A stretch of DNA of 64,000 bases from Futiania mangrovi (GCF_024158125.1 NZ_JAMZFT010000004.1:62001-126000), one strand, 5' to 3'. Counted from the stretch's first letter, positions 26,768 to 35,394 are shown. Made by a program: numbers and translations. Notes: a model not told the origin generated them from the letters alone.

Positions 26768-28501
26768 TTAGTCCCCCAGCGCCACGCCCTCCCGCCTCCG
26801 GTCCGCGGCCCCGGTCAGCGTCCCGTCCGTGCCGATGGCGATGGCGTGCAGGCCGCTGGTCATCTCCACGACCCTGACCTCGTGACCCTTCGATTCCAGA
26901 GCGGGGGCGAGCGCCTCTGCCGCCGTGCCGGCCTCGAGGTCCGTCGCGCCGTTTCGGTTGACAACATGCGGCAGGTCGAGCGCGGCCTGCGGGTCGAGAT
27001 CCCAATCGAGCACGCCGAGCAGCGCGCGCAGCGTGTAGCCGGGAATCCGGCTTCCGCCGGGCGAACCCACCGCCAGCACAGGCTTGCCTGCCTCGTCGAA
27101 CGCGATGGTCGGCGACATGGATGACCGCGGGCGCTTGCCGGGCTGGACGGCGTTCGCCACGACCCGGCCATCGGCATCGAGCGGCCGGAACGAGAAATCG
27201 GTCAGCTGGTTGTTCAGCAGGAACCCTCCCACCATCAGGTGGCTGCCGAACCGGAACTCGACGCTCGTGGTCATGGACACGACGTTCCCGTCTGCGTCGA
27301 CCGCGACGAGGTGCGATGTCGAGGGCACGTCGAAGCCCGCGCCCGGCACGAGGTCCGCCCGGTCCAGCGGGCGCCCGGCGGTGGCCTTGCCCATGCTCGC
27401 GTCGACGCTGATCAACGCGGAGCGGCGGGCGAGATAGCCCCGGTCGAGCAGCGCGTCGACCGGCACCTCGACATAGTCCGGGTCGGCAACGTAGAGGTTG
27501 CGGTCTGCGAAGGCGAGGCGGCCTGCCTCCGCGATCAGGTGCGCTGTCTCTGCCGACACGGGATCGAGCGCGGCAAGATCGAAGCGTTGCAGCACCCCCA
27601 GCATCTGCAGCACGGCAATACCGCCGCTCGTCGGGGGCGGCATGCCGCAGACGCGATGCGCGCGGTAGGGGGCGCACACCGCCTCGCGCAACACGGGCCG
27701 GTAGGCCGCCATGTCCGACATCTCCAGCCGGCCGGGGTTCCCCACGTCTCCCTGGACCGCCGCGACGATCTTGCGTGCGATTTCGCCCTCGTAGAAGGCA
27801 CGCGGCCCCTTCTCGGCAATCTGGCTCAGCGTGTCGGCGAGCGCGGCGTTGCGCAGAACGTGCCCGACGGGAAGCGGGTCGCCCGTCGCATCCAGGAAAT
27901 AGGTCGCCGCAGCGGTGCGCGAGGCGATCAGGTCGCGTCCCGCGACAATCGCGTCATGCAGGCGCTGGCTGACCTCGAAACCGCTGCGCGCAAGCCGGAT
28001 GGCCGGCTGGAACAGGTCGGCCCAGGGCAGGTTTCCCTGCCGCTCGTGGGCTGCGGCCAGCATGGCGAGCGCGCCCGGCACGCCGACGGCACGTCCGCCG
28101 ACAAGGGCGTCGAAGAACTTCAGCGGTTGTCCCTGATCGTCGAGGAAGAGGTCGGGCGTCGCAGCTTCCGGTGCCTTCTCGCGGCCGTCCCAGGCGTCGA
28201 GCGCGCCGTCCTGCGCAGACCAATGGAGCAGGAAGGCCCCGCCGCCGATACCGGAGGATTGCGGTTCGACCAGGGTCAGCACCATCTGCATGGCGACTGC
28301 AGCGTCCACCGCGCTCCCGCCTGCACGCAGGATCTCGCGCCCGGCCTCGGCGGCGTGCGGGTTCGCGGCGGCGACCATCTGCGTCTGCGCGGTGACCGGC
28401 GCACGGACATCGCGCGCGTGCGCCGACCCGAGCAGCAGGAAGGCTGCGGCAATGCCGGCGGCGAGATGGCCGATGACGGCGAATAGGCGTGAATGGGTCA
28501 T
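26768..28501 (-). CDS. ggt: Gamma-glutamyltransferase
   Basis: The 577-residue periplasmic Ntn hydrolase has an N-terminal signal peptide ending AHA. The N-terminal substrate region includes MQMVLTLVEPQSSGIGGGAF. The autoprocessing site STSHLVAVDADGNVVSMT has the nucleophilic Thr at about residue 395, and the small subunit ends with GSPGGSRIPGYT. It cleaves glutathione or other gamma-glutamyl compounds. The ATG at 28501 is preferred, although a TTG two codons earlier is in frame. It is divergent from the P1 peptidase. Confidence 0.94.
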   Translation of the reverse strand: MTHSRLFAVIGHLAAGIAAAFLLLGSAHARDVRAPVTAQTQMVAAANPHAAEAGREILRAGGSAVDAAVAMQMVLTLVEPQSSGIGGGAFLLHWSAQDGALDAWDGREKAPEAATPDLFLDDQGQPLKFFDALVGGRAVGVPGALAMLAAAHERQGNLPWADLFQPAIRLARSGFEVSQRLHDAIVAGRDLIASRTAAATYFLDATGDPLPVGHVLRNAALADTLSQIAEKGPRAFYEGEIARKIVAAVQGDVGNPGRLEMSDMAAYRPVLREAVCAPYRAHRVCGMPPPTSGGIAVLQMLGVLQRFDLAALDPVSAETAHLIAEAGRLAFADRNLYVADPDYVEVPVDALLDRGYLARRSALISVDASMGKATAGRPLDRADLVPGAGFDVPSTSHLVAVDADGNVVSMTTSVEFRFGSHLMVGGFLLNNQLTDFSFRPLDADGRVVANAVQPGKRPRSSMSPTIAFDEAGKPVLAVGSPGGSRIPGYTLRALLGVLDWDLDPQAALDLPHVVNRNGATDLEAGTAAEALAPALESKGHEVRVVEMTSGLHAIAIGTDGTLTGAADRRREGVALGD

Positions 28502-28604
28502 GTGCAAGGCGTTCCTTTCCGTTCTGCCCGGCGGGGGGCTCGTCGCAGAAGTCAGGACGGGTATAGTGCCTTGATCTGACCGTCATTGCGAGGGATGGGC
28601 GAAC

Positions 28605-29633
28605 ATGGCCGTGACCACGGGACCGCGGAACCTGCTGACCGACGTCGCCGGGCTGAAGGTGGGCAATGCGGAGGATCTCGCCGTGCGGACGGGTGTCACC
28701 GCCATTCTGCCGGACACGCCCGTGACGGCTGCCGTGGATGTGCGTGGCGGCGCGCCCGGCACGCGGGAGACCGATGCGCTCGACCCATCGGCGCTGGTCG
28801 ACAAGGTGCATGGGATCGTGCTCTCCGGCGGCTCGGTCTACGGTCTCGATGCGGCGTCGGCGGCGGTGAGCTGGCTTGGTGCGCGCGGTGTCGGTTATGC
28901 CGTCCTGCCGCCGCCCGTGCCGCCCGCGCCGGTGGTGCCGGGCGCGATTCTCTTCGATCTCGCAAACGGTGGCGACAAGGCGTGGGGGAGCGAACCGCCC
29001 TACCGCCGCCTCGGTATCGCTGCGTGCGAGGCGGCGGGCGTCGATTTCGCACTGGGAAGCGCGGGGGCGGGGGCGGGCGCCATGGCGGGGACGCTGAAAG
29101 GCGGGCTCGGAAGCGCGTCGCTGGTGCTCGACGACGGGACGACGGTGGCGGCCCTGATCGCGGGCAATCCCGTGGGCAGCGCTGTAATTCCGGGCACGCG
29201 GCACTTCTGGGCCTGGCCGCATGAGCGCGAGGGAGAGTTCGGCGGCCTCGGCGCGCCTGAGGGCGTTGCAGTGCCCGTACCGTCGCTGCCGGACGATACC
29301 AAGCTCGGCCAGATCTCGCGTCCGGGCGCCGCAACCGTCATCGGCGTGGTCGCGACCGACGCGGACCTGACACCGGCGGAAGCACGGCGCCTTGCCATGC
29401 AGGCGCACAGCGGCCTCTCCGCGGCCGTCTGGCCTGCGCACACGCCGCTCGACGGCGACACGCTGTTCGCGCTGGCCACGGGCGCACGGCCCCTGGGCGA
29501 GGCGCGCGCGGTCAGGCTTGCGGCGCTCGGTGCGGCGGCCGCGGCGTGCGTCGCCCGCGCCCTTGCCCGGGGCGTTTACGAGGCCCGTGCATTGGGACAA
29601 GAGCGTGCCTGGCGCGACCTTTCAGGGGCGTGA
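28605..29633 (+). CDS. P1 family peptidase (DmpA/L-aminopeptidase type)
   Basis: The 342-residue Ntn-like hydrolase has GVTAILPDTPVTAAVDVRGG, HGIVLSGGSVYGLDAASA and the conserved ATVIGVVATDADLTPAEARRLA segment near the autocleavage site. Family members are self-cleaving aminopeptidases acting on N-terminal D- or L-Ala or beta-amino acids. A GAGGGAT ribosome site lies before the ATG at 28605. It is divergent from ggt and the pair may both handle small peptides. tRNA-Arg lies downstream. Confidence 0.9.
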   Translation: MAVTTGPRNLLTDVAGLKVGNAEDLAVRTGVTAILPDTPVTAAVDVRGGAPGTRETDALDPSALVDKVHGIVLSGGSVYGLDAASAAVSWLGARGVGYAVLPPPVPPAPVVPGAILFDLANGGDKAWGSEPPYRRLGIAACEAAGVDFALGSAGAGAGAMAGTLKGGLGSASLVLDDGTTVAALIAGNPVGSAVIPGTRHFWAWPHEREGEFGGLGAPEGVAVPVPSLPDDTKLGQISRPGAATVIGVVATDADLTPAEARRLAMQAHSGLSAAVWPAHTPLDGDTLFALATGARPLGEARAVRLAALGAAAAACVARALARGVYEARALGQERAWRDLSGA

Positions 29634-29654
29634 GCGAAAAGCTGCCGATAGGGC

Positions 29655-29683
29655 TTGCAACACGCACGAGGGGGCGCTAGTTT
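29655..29683 (+). promoter_or_regulatory. Candidate promoter of tRNA-Arg
   Basis: TTGCAA (29655-29660), a 17-bp spacer and TAGTTT (29678-29683) precede the tRNA, with a predicted start about 20 nt before the mature 5' end. The -35 is good and the -10 is weak. Confidence 0.5.
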
Positions 29684-29709
29684 CCGCGCCCGTCCGGTAA
29701 CGGACCTGC

Positions 29710-29786
29710 GCACCGGTAGCTCAGCTGGATAGAGCACCAGACTACGAATCTGGGGGTCGGGAGTTCGAATCTTCCCCGGTGCGCCA
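29710..29786 (+). tRNA. tRNA-Arg (anticodon ACG)
   Basis: A full cloverleaf can be drawn: acceptor GCACCGG/CCGGTGC, D arm GCTC/GAGC, anticodon stem CCAGA/TCTGG with loop CTACGAA (ACG at 29744-29746), T arm GGGAG-TTCGAAT-CTTCC, discriminator G and encoded CCA (29784-29786). A34 would be edited to inosine by TadA to read CGU, CGC and CGA. Its 3' end is the left border of accessory DNA and is partly repeated 1 kb downstream. Confidence 0.97.
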
Positions 29787-29790
29787 TTTT
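29776..29790 (+). repeat. Candidate att-type repeat, left copy (tRNA 3' end)
   Basis: The 15-bp CCGGTGCGCCATTTT spans the acceptor 3' strand, the CCA end and 4 flanking bases of tRNA-Arg. It matches 30790-30804 at 14 of 15 positions in direct orientation. This pattern is expected of integration at a tRNA 3' end. No integrase gene lies in between. Confidence 0.4.
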
Positions 29791-29929
29791 CCGCATATCA
29801 CGCAGAGCGGCGAAGGCCTTGTCCGCGAAGCGGTCACGACCGCCATTTCCGGAGAGTCAGTCCGAGTTGGTCGAGACCCGCCGTTGACGCGGTCCCGATG
29901 GAATGACGCGAACTCGCCGGGAGCGGACG

Positions 29930-30463
29930 TTAGCCAGTCATCAACAGCTGACCCTCGCGAATGTTCGCAAGCCGCGTCTCGAAGTCACTGATTGGAACCG
30001 TCTCGCGGATGGGATCGATCCATTCGCTATCCACGTCGCCGGAGTAGAAGTGCAACAGCAACCCCGCATGTTTGACGCCGGGCGTAGCGAGCAAGTCAGC
30101 GATGATACGGGACCAAAGGGTAAGACTATCCGGCGTGTTGGCGTGTCGTCGTTCGCCGGCCCGATCATCCATCCTCGCGCGGTCGCTAAGCCAGCGATCA
30201 ATCTTCGCTTGAGACCAACCCTTCTTCGCGAGTTGCATGGCCTTCTTGGTTGGTTTGCCAGTGCTGTCGATGACCATCGCCGCTAGCGCGGTTCCGCAGT
30301 CGCAGTGACCAACAGTCGTTAGGAACTGCGCTTCTCCAGGAAAGAGCACGCCACGTACTGATGCATTGCTGAGTGGCTTCGCTTGGCGACCATGCCGACG
30401 AAGAACCCCGTCTATCGTCACGGCGTCCGACCCTTGGACCACTAAGGTGATGAAATGGCACAT
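29930..30463 (-). CDS. Conserved hypothetical protein (MCHFITL type)
   Basis: A 177-residue soluble protein of unknown function. It begins MCHFITLVVQGSD, an opening I associate with uncharacterised proteobacterial proteins, and contains CDCGTAL, which may be metal-binding, and a basic KKGWSQAKIDRW segment. The ATG at 30463 is preferred over one nine codons upstream because it gives this opening. No clear ribosome site is seen. The gene has visibly lower GC than its neighbours and lies alone between tRNA-Arg and a partial copy of the tRNA end, suggesting horizontal acquisition. The 391 bp upstream (30464-30854) hold no supported gene. Confidence 0.6.
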   Translation of the reverse strand: MCHFITLVVQGSDAVTIDGVLRRHGRQAKPLSNASVRGVLFPGEAQFLTTVGHCDCGTALAAMVIDSTGKPTKKAMQLAKKGWSQAKIDRWLSDRARMDDRAGERRHANTPDSLTLWSRIIADLLATPGVKHAGLLLHFYSGDVDSEWIDPIRETVPISDFETRLANIREGQLLMTG

Positions 30464-30789
30464 AGAATTAACGTAGCACAGATGGGCCAATTTCTGCTAC
30501 GGGCCAAACTCAACCTGCGGACGATCTCAAGAATGACAACCGGGCCCGTATTGCTGCTGCCGAGGAGAAACGGAAGACGCTTGGCCGAACGGATCTGCCG
30601 GTAATCCCAGTGGACTGCGGCGGACGTTCTCGGGGGAAACCCGCCTGATACAATGCGGCTGACCTTGGCGTGGTTTTCGGGGCGCCGCGGAAGATGATCG
30701 CCCATTGCTCCCTCCGCGCAAGCGGGCAATTGTCAACCGTCGGCTCTGGCTTCAGCTGGATGAGTGCCGGGGGTCACAGCAATCCAGTA

Positions 30790-30804
30790 CCGATGCGCCA
30801 TTTT
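30790..30804 (+). repeat. Candidate att-type repeat, right copy
   Basis: CCGATGCGCCATTTT differs from the tRNA-Arg 3' end at 29776-29790 by one base. It lies in non-coding DNA 51 bp before the PAS kinase start and could be the distal border of a roughly 1-kb insertion. Confidence 0.35.
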
Positions 30805-30854
30805 TTGCGTTAACTTTCGGTACAGCAATTTGCTGCCCATCAGGGGGCATTCAA

Positions 30855-32873
30855 GTGGTCGAGCAGCTTGATCCCATTATTGAGGCGTTCGACCTTCTGG
30901 AAACAGGTCTGGCGGTCTTTGACAAAAGACTTCAACTGGTCAGATGCAATCCGGCATTTCGGACGCTGCGGCGATACCCTGACGACCTCTGCCGTCCGGG
31001 TATCGCACTCGAAGACCTGCTGCGCTTCAACGCGCAGCGCGGCGATTTTGGTGCAGGTTCTGTCGACGGGCTCGTCAGCGAACGCCTGGGAGAGATAAGG
31101 CGGACGGATCGGCGCGATATCGAACAACGAATGGCGGACGGTCAGGTTCTGCGCATCCGCTACCGACGGTCTCCGTCAGGGGCGCTCGTCGTCGCGATGG
31201 AGGACACGACGGAAACCAGTCAGGCTGAACGGGCCCTTGCTGCGAGCGAGGAGCGTTATTCCCTCGTCACCCGGGCGACCAGTGACGGCATCTATGACTG
31301 GAATGTCGCGGAAGACCTGCTTTTCGTCTCGGATCATCTTCGCGTGATGATGGAATTCGACGCCGGGCTCAAGGGCTCCAGGGCTTGGGCCGACCGGGTT
31401 CACCCGGATGACAAGGCCCTTTATGCGCAGGCCATGCGGGATCACTTCCGCGGCGACGCGGAAGCGCTCGACTGCGAATATCGCCTGCTATACGCGGACG
31501 GCGGATACCGATGGATCCATGACCGGGGCGTTGGGGTCAGAGACGAAAGCGGGCGGGTAAAGCGACTTGTCGGGGCGGTTCGTGACGTCACGGAGCTTCG
31601 CCAGCGGGAGGCGGAGGTCAAGGCAGCCAGTATCCGTTTCGAGGAAGCCATAGAGGCGGTTTCGACCGGCTTTGCGCTCTGGGATGCAGATGACCGGCTG
31701 ATCGTCTGCAACTCGCGGTACCGCCTTTACTTCGAGCAATTGAGCGACATCGCCGCTCCCGGGATCAGGTTCGCTGACCTGATGGCAGTCGCATTGGCGC
31801 GGGGCATCTTCCCGGGCCACGAGAACGATCCCGCGGGCTTCCTGCAGGAAACCTTCGCACGCCGGGCGCGGGCGGACGGTCTGCCGCGGGAACAGCGCCT
31901 TGTCGGTGGTCTTTGGCTCCAGGTTACCGATCACCGTACCGCCGATGGGGGCCTTGTCTCCATCTACAGCGATGTCACATCCCTCAAGGAGAGGGAGGCG
32001 GAAAGCCGGCGCGACAAGGAAGCCGCCGAAGCTGCCCTGGCGGAACTTCAGCGCGCGCAGGCACAGCTTATCCAGGCAGAGAAGATGGCGAGTCTCGGCC
32101 AGCTGACCGCAGGAATCGCTCACGAGATCAAGAACCCGCTGAACTTCGTCAATAATTTCTCCAGGCTGTCAGCCGAGATGATGGATGAGCTTTCCGAGCT
32201 TCTGGCGGAGCCCATCTCCACGCTGCCGGAGGAGCCTCGCGCCGATGCGAACGATCTGATCGGAACGGTTGTAGGCAATCTGCGCAAGATCGACGAGCAC
32301 GGCCGCCGCGCGGACAGCATCGTCAAGAACATGTTGCTGCATGCCCGTTCAGGTGACGGCAAGCGCCAGCCAGTCGATGTCAACATGCTGGCCGAGGAGG
32401 CGATGGCACTCGCCTATCACGGCGCGCGCGCGGCGGACCCGGGCTTCAATCTGACGTTGGTTCGCGACTTCGATCCTGCCACGGGCAGCATCGAGGGGGA
32501 GCCGCAAGACCTGCAACGGGTCCTTATCAATCTTTGCGCCAACGGGATGTATGCCGCCGCGCGTCACGCGGCCGACGCAGGAGGCGAGGCCCGCCTCTCG
32601 GTCGCGACGCGGCGCGAGAACGACGAGGTCATTCTCGAGGTCCACGACAATGGCGCCGGTGTGCCCGCAGATGTGCGCGACAAGATCTTCCAGCCCTTTT
32701 TCACAACCAAGCCGACGGGCGAAGGGACGGGCCTCGGACTTTCCATGAGCTACGACATCGTCAGAAAGCACGGTGGCTTTCTTACCCTCGAAGAGGCGGT
32801 CGGAGGGGGAGCCCGTTTCAGGGTCGTGCTTCCTGCACGGGGAGCACACGCGAGCGGGGGGACACGCCGATGA
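30855..32873 (+). CDS. Cytosolic multi-PAS sensor histidine kinase
   Basis: The 672-residue kinase has no membrane helix. It has three PAS-type modules (about residues 5-115, 125-255 with the HPDDKALYAQAMRDH of a PAS_3 fold, and 265-385), then a coiled coil and H box GIAHEIKNPLNFVNN with His423. The ATPase domain has NLCANGMYAA, DNGAGVP and GTGLGLSMSYDIV. The start is GTG at 30855 behind GGGGG at a 7-8 nt spacing. An ATG at 30705 would add 50 residues that do not look like protein. The stop overlaps the response-regulator cyclase by 4 bp, making a coupled pair. Soluble PAS input suggests an internal redox, light or ligand signal. Confidence 0.92.
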   Translation: MVEQLDPIIEAFDLLETGLAVFDKRLQLVRCNPAFRTLRRYPDDLCRPGIALEDLLRFNAQRGDFGAGSVDGLVSERLGEIRRTDRRDIEQRMADGQVLRIRYRRSPSGALVVAMEDTTETSQAERALAASEERYSLVTRATSDGIYDWNVAEDLLFVSDHLRVMMEFDAGLKGSRAWADRVHPDDKALYAQAMRDHFRGDAEALDCEYRLLYADGGYRWIHDRGVGVRDESGRVKRLVGAVRDVTELRQREAEVKAASIRFEEAIEAVSTGFALWDADDRLIVCNSRYRLYFEQLSDIAAPGIRFADLMAVALARGIFPGHENDPAGFLQETFARRARADGLPREQRLVGGLWLQVTDHRTADGGLVSIYSDVTSLKEREAESRRDKEAAEAALAELQRAQAQLIQAEKMASLGQLTAGIAHEIKNPLNFVNNFSRLSAEMMDELSELLAEPISTLPEEPRADANDLIGTVVGNLRKIDEHGRRADSIVKNMLLHARSGDGKRQPVDVNMLAEEAMALAYHGARAADPGFNLTLVRDFDPATGSIEGEPQDLQRVLINLCANGMYAAARHAADAGGEARLSVATRRENDEVILEVHDNGAGVPADVRDKIFQPFFTTKPTGEGTGLGLSMSYDIVRKHGGFLTLEEAVGGGARFRVVLPARGAHASGGTRR

Positions 32874-34126
32874 CCGGGGCAGTGCGCATTCTTGTCGTCG
32901 ATGACGAGCCCGATATCGAGGCGCTGGTGACGCAGCGCTTCCGACGTGAGATCCGCAAGGGCGAGATGTCCTTCGTGTTCGCCCGCGACGGCGAAGAGGC
33001 CCTGAAGGTTCTCGATTCCGATCCCGAGGTGTTGATGGTCCTGTCTGACATCAACATGCCGCGGATGGACGGGCTGACGCTCCTTTCGCGCATCGGCGAG
33101 GCGCATCGCGACCTCCGAACGGTCGTTGTCTCAGCCTATGGCGACATGACGAACATCCGCACGGCGATGAATCGCGGGGCGTTCGACTTCCTGACCAAAC
33201 CGATCGAATTCTCCGATCTCGATACGACCATCCGCAAGACGCTGAGCCACCTCGAGGAATATCGCGAGATGCAGCGCCGGCAAGCCGAGGCAGAGCTCTC
33301 GCGCGCCATTCTCGCCCGCTATTTCTCACCGAACATCGTGGCAAGCCTCTCCTCCCAGTCGGGTGGGTTCAAGCCACGGGGCGAGTGGCGCGAAGCGACG
33401 TTCCTGTTCACCGATCTGGCCGGGTTCACGCACCTCGTCGAAACGACATCCCCCGATGTCATCGGCGACCTGCTCAACGCCTACATCGACGGCATCGCCC
33501 GGATCGTGTTTGCCCACGACGGCACCATGATGAAGGTCATAGGCGACGCGATCCATGCTGCCTTCGGGGCGCCGGTCGCCCAGCCGGATCATGCCGAGCG
33601 CGCAGTAGCCTGCGCCCTGGATATCGACGAATTCGCAGAGGCCTATCGGGAGCATTGGCGGGCGCGAGGGATCGATCTGGGTGCCACGCGGATCGGCGTG
33701 AACTCGGGCAAGGCAATGATCGGAGACTTCGGAGGGGACGCCTTTTTCGACTATACGGCCTATGGCGATGCGGTGAACATCGCCTCGAGGCTCGAAGCCG
33801 CCAACAAGGTTCTGGGCACGCGGCTATGCGTGAGCCAGAACACCGTCGACAGGATCGCCGGCTTCACAGGCCGCCCAATCGGCCTGCTGCAATTGCCGGG
33901 CATGTCGGAGCCGGTGCCCGCTTACGAGCCGCTTGATCCGTCCCGGGCAGATTCCCCGGAGGTGGCCGCCTATACCAGCGCCTACGGTCTTCTTGCAGGA
34001 GGAGATACCTCCGCCCGCCAGGCGTTCGCAGCCCTGGTCGGCGCAGCGCCTGACGATCCTCTTACACTCTTTCATTTGCAGCGGACACTGGCAGGTGCGA
34101 CAGGTATTCTGATCGATGCGGGCTGA
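32870..34126 (+). CDS. Response regulator with class III adenylate/guanylate cyclase output
   Basis: The 418-residue protein has a receiver domain at 1-125 (VDDEPDIE, phosphoacceptor Asp60 in LSDINMPRMDG, LTKPIE) and a linker helix. The class III cyclase domain has metal Asp in FLFTDLAGFTHLVE, substrate Lys and Asp in MMKVIGDAIHAAFG, and the catalytic Asn/Arg in GDAVNIASRLEAANK. The Lys in MKVIGD and Asp-Tyr-Thr in FFDYTAYGD favour adenylate cyclase. It is coupled to the PAS kinase, so phosphorylation would directly set cAMP production. A 60-residue helical tail follows. All catalytic residues I can check are present. Confidence 0.92.
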   Translation: MTGAVRILVVDDEPDIEALVTQRFRREIRKGEMSFVFARDGEEALKVLDSDPEVLMVLSDINMPRMDGLTLLSRIGEAHRDLRTVVVSAYGDMTNIRTAMNRGAFDFLTKPIEFSDLDTTIRKTLSHLEEYREMQRRQAEAELSRAILARYFSPNIVASLSSQSGGFKPRGEWREATFLFTDLAGFTHLVETTSPDVIGDLLNAYIDGIARIVFAHDGTMMKVIGDAIHAAFGAPVAQPDHAERAVACALDIDEFAEAYREHWRARGIDLGATRIGVNSGKAMIGDFGGDAFFDYTAYGDAVNIASRLEAANKVLGTRLCVSQNTVDRIAGFTGRPIGLLQLPGMSEPVPAYEPLDPSRADSPEVAAYTSAYGLLAGGDTSARQAFAALVGAAPDDPLTLFHLQRTLAGATGILIDAG

Positions 34127-34144
34127 AGACCGCTGCGGGAGCGA

Positions 34145-34296
34145 TGTCAGAGGGAATTCATTTGATATCCTGCAGACGGGTCAGCGGTGGGGCTCAGTGG
34201 CGCTGCGGAAGACAATTCTTTCGGCAGATCAATGAAGTGTTGGCCCCAAGCCAGGCGCCAATGCCCCCAAGGGTCTCCCGGTTCATTCCTCTGACA
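34145..34296 (+). mobile_element. MITE-like element, copy 1
   Basis: A 152-bp element bounded by inverted termini (TGTCAGAGG at the left, CCTCTGACA at the right). It aligns along its whole length with 45212-45364, roughly three quarters identical by eye, including the internal ATTTGATATCC and GGTTCATTCCTCTGACA. The same terminal sequence begins the IS6-like remnants in this region, so it could have been moved by their transposase. It has no convincing protein. It occupies part of the 427-bp gap 34127-34553, whose remainder carries the protease promoter. Confidence 0.65.
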
Positions 34297-34489
34297 ATGC
34301 CAGTTCTTCTGACAAGCCCGGCATGTCAGTTTCCGTTACACCGTAGAAAGCGCAGAACCCATCAAAGATGGGCATTTATGAGCGCGGCAGACCTCGGTTC
34401 ACAGTGTGGGTGTCGGATTGCTTTTCAGGTATGAGTTAGCAATGGCGCTCAAATCGCGATACGCAATTGAAAACAGAGGGGGGCGTACT

Positions 34490-34505
34490 TGGAACAAATT
34501 TTGCT
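34490..34505 (+). promoter_or_regulatory. Sigma-54 (-24/-12) promoter of PEP-CTERM-like protease
   Basis: TGGAACAAATTTTGCT matches the consensus TGGCACG-N4-TTGCW at all but two positions and keeps the invariant GG (34491-34492) and GC (34503-34504) exactly 10 bp apart. It lies 49 bp before the protease ATG. PEP-CTERM genes in other bacteria have been linked to sigma-54 control through PrsK/PrsR. A matching element precedes the small sorting-signal gene at 51762. Confidence 0.68.
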
Positions 34506-34553
34506 TGCTCCTTACCCTTAAGACCTGCGCTGCGAGAAATCCAAGTGTGAGCC

Positions 34554-35378
34554 ATGTTCGGAAAAGACCTAATTCGCTCAGTTTTAACCGCCCTCGGGCT
34601 TGTGTTTCTTTGCGCAGGTTCGGCGCACGCCGTGCCACTCGGCGCCAGCACGCAAGATAGCTCGTCCGTTTATCCATATGTCGGCAGCGTGTATTATGGA
34701 AGTTGGGGCTCCGGTATCCTCATCGCTCCGGACGTTGTTCTAACGGCCGGGCACGTAGTTGAAGAGGCTCTCTCCTATGCCGGCACGAGCGTATTCCTGA
34801 CCGGTGTTGGGCCTTTCACCACCACACCGCCGGAAACAGCCACATCTATAATTGGCGGGATTTTGCATCCGTCCTATGATCCTTCTGTATTTGGCGAAAA
34901 CGATATCGGAATTTTGTTTCTCAGCGCCAATGTAAACCTTGCTCAATATAGCGTGCTTTTCGCCGAGCCCGCGAGTGGTCTGGGTGGGGAGGCGGCTTCT
35001 GTAGTGGGCTATGGCTTGAACCTGACGCGCCGCATAGGCTCGCTAGCCATCGATAGCGCGTATACAACCGACAATGCAATTTGGGCATTCGACAGTAGCA
35101 TCCCAATGGTCGAAGGCGGGGACAGTGGAGGCGGTTTATTCGTGGAGCGTGGGGGTCAGCAATTATTGGCGGGAATTACCTCCTTCACAAGTATTTCAGC
35201 CCCTTATTATTCATATTTTGTATCAGTAAGTGGGTTCCGTGAATTCATCGACGGCAACGCCCCTCAAGCCCAATGGTATGGTGGTGCGAGGCCTGTCTCG
35301 GAACCGTCGGCTGTCGTCGTGTTTGGCCTCGCGATCATTGGCCTCCTCTCCGCAGCAGGCCGCCCTAGATCGCAATAG
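34554..35378 (+). CDS. Trypsin-like serine protease with PEP-CTERM-like sorting tail
   Basis: The 274-residue exported protein has a signal peptide to about residue 26 (SAHA). The chymotrypsin-fold catalytic triad is His67 in TAGH, Asp117 in ENDIGIL and Ser191 in GGDSGGG. A C-terminal tripartite tail follows: SEPS (249-252), a hydrophobic helix and a basic end (GRPRSQ), the form of exosortase-processed PEP-CTERM signals. The coding sequence is clearly lower in GC than the surrounding genome. A sigma-54 promoter match precedes it, and an exosortase is encoded 15 kb away. It is flanked by a MITE-like element and an IS6 remnant, so it is likely acquired. Confidence 0.88.
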   Translation: MFGKDLIRSVLTALGLVFLCAGSAHAVPLGASTQDSSSVYPYVGSVYYGSWGSGILIAPDVVLTAGHVVEEALSYAGTSVFLTGVGPFTTTPPETATSIIGGILHPSYDPSVFGENDIGILFLSANVNLAQYSVLFAEPASGLGGEAASVVGYGLNLTRRIGSLAIDSAYTTDNAIWAFDSSIPMVEGGDSGGGLFVERGGQQLLAGITSFTSISAPYYSYFVSVSGFREFIDGNAPQAQWYGGARPVSEPSAVVVFGLAIIGLLSAAGRPRSQ

Positions 35379-35394
35379 CTCGCATGCTCGACCG

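Noticed and set aside
30442-30729. 95-codon minus-strand ORF upstream of the PAS kinase
   Set aside because: No ribosome site, no recognisable motif, overlaps the presumed promoter region of the kinase; treated as non-coding.
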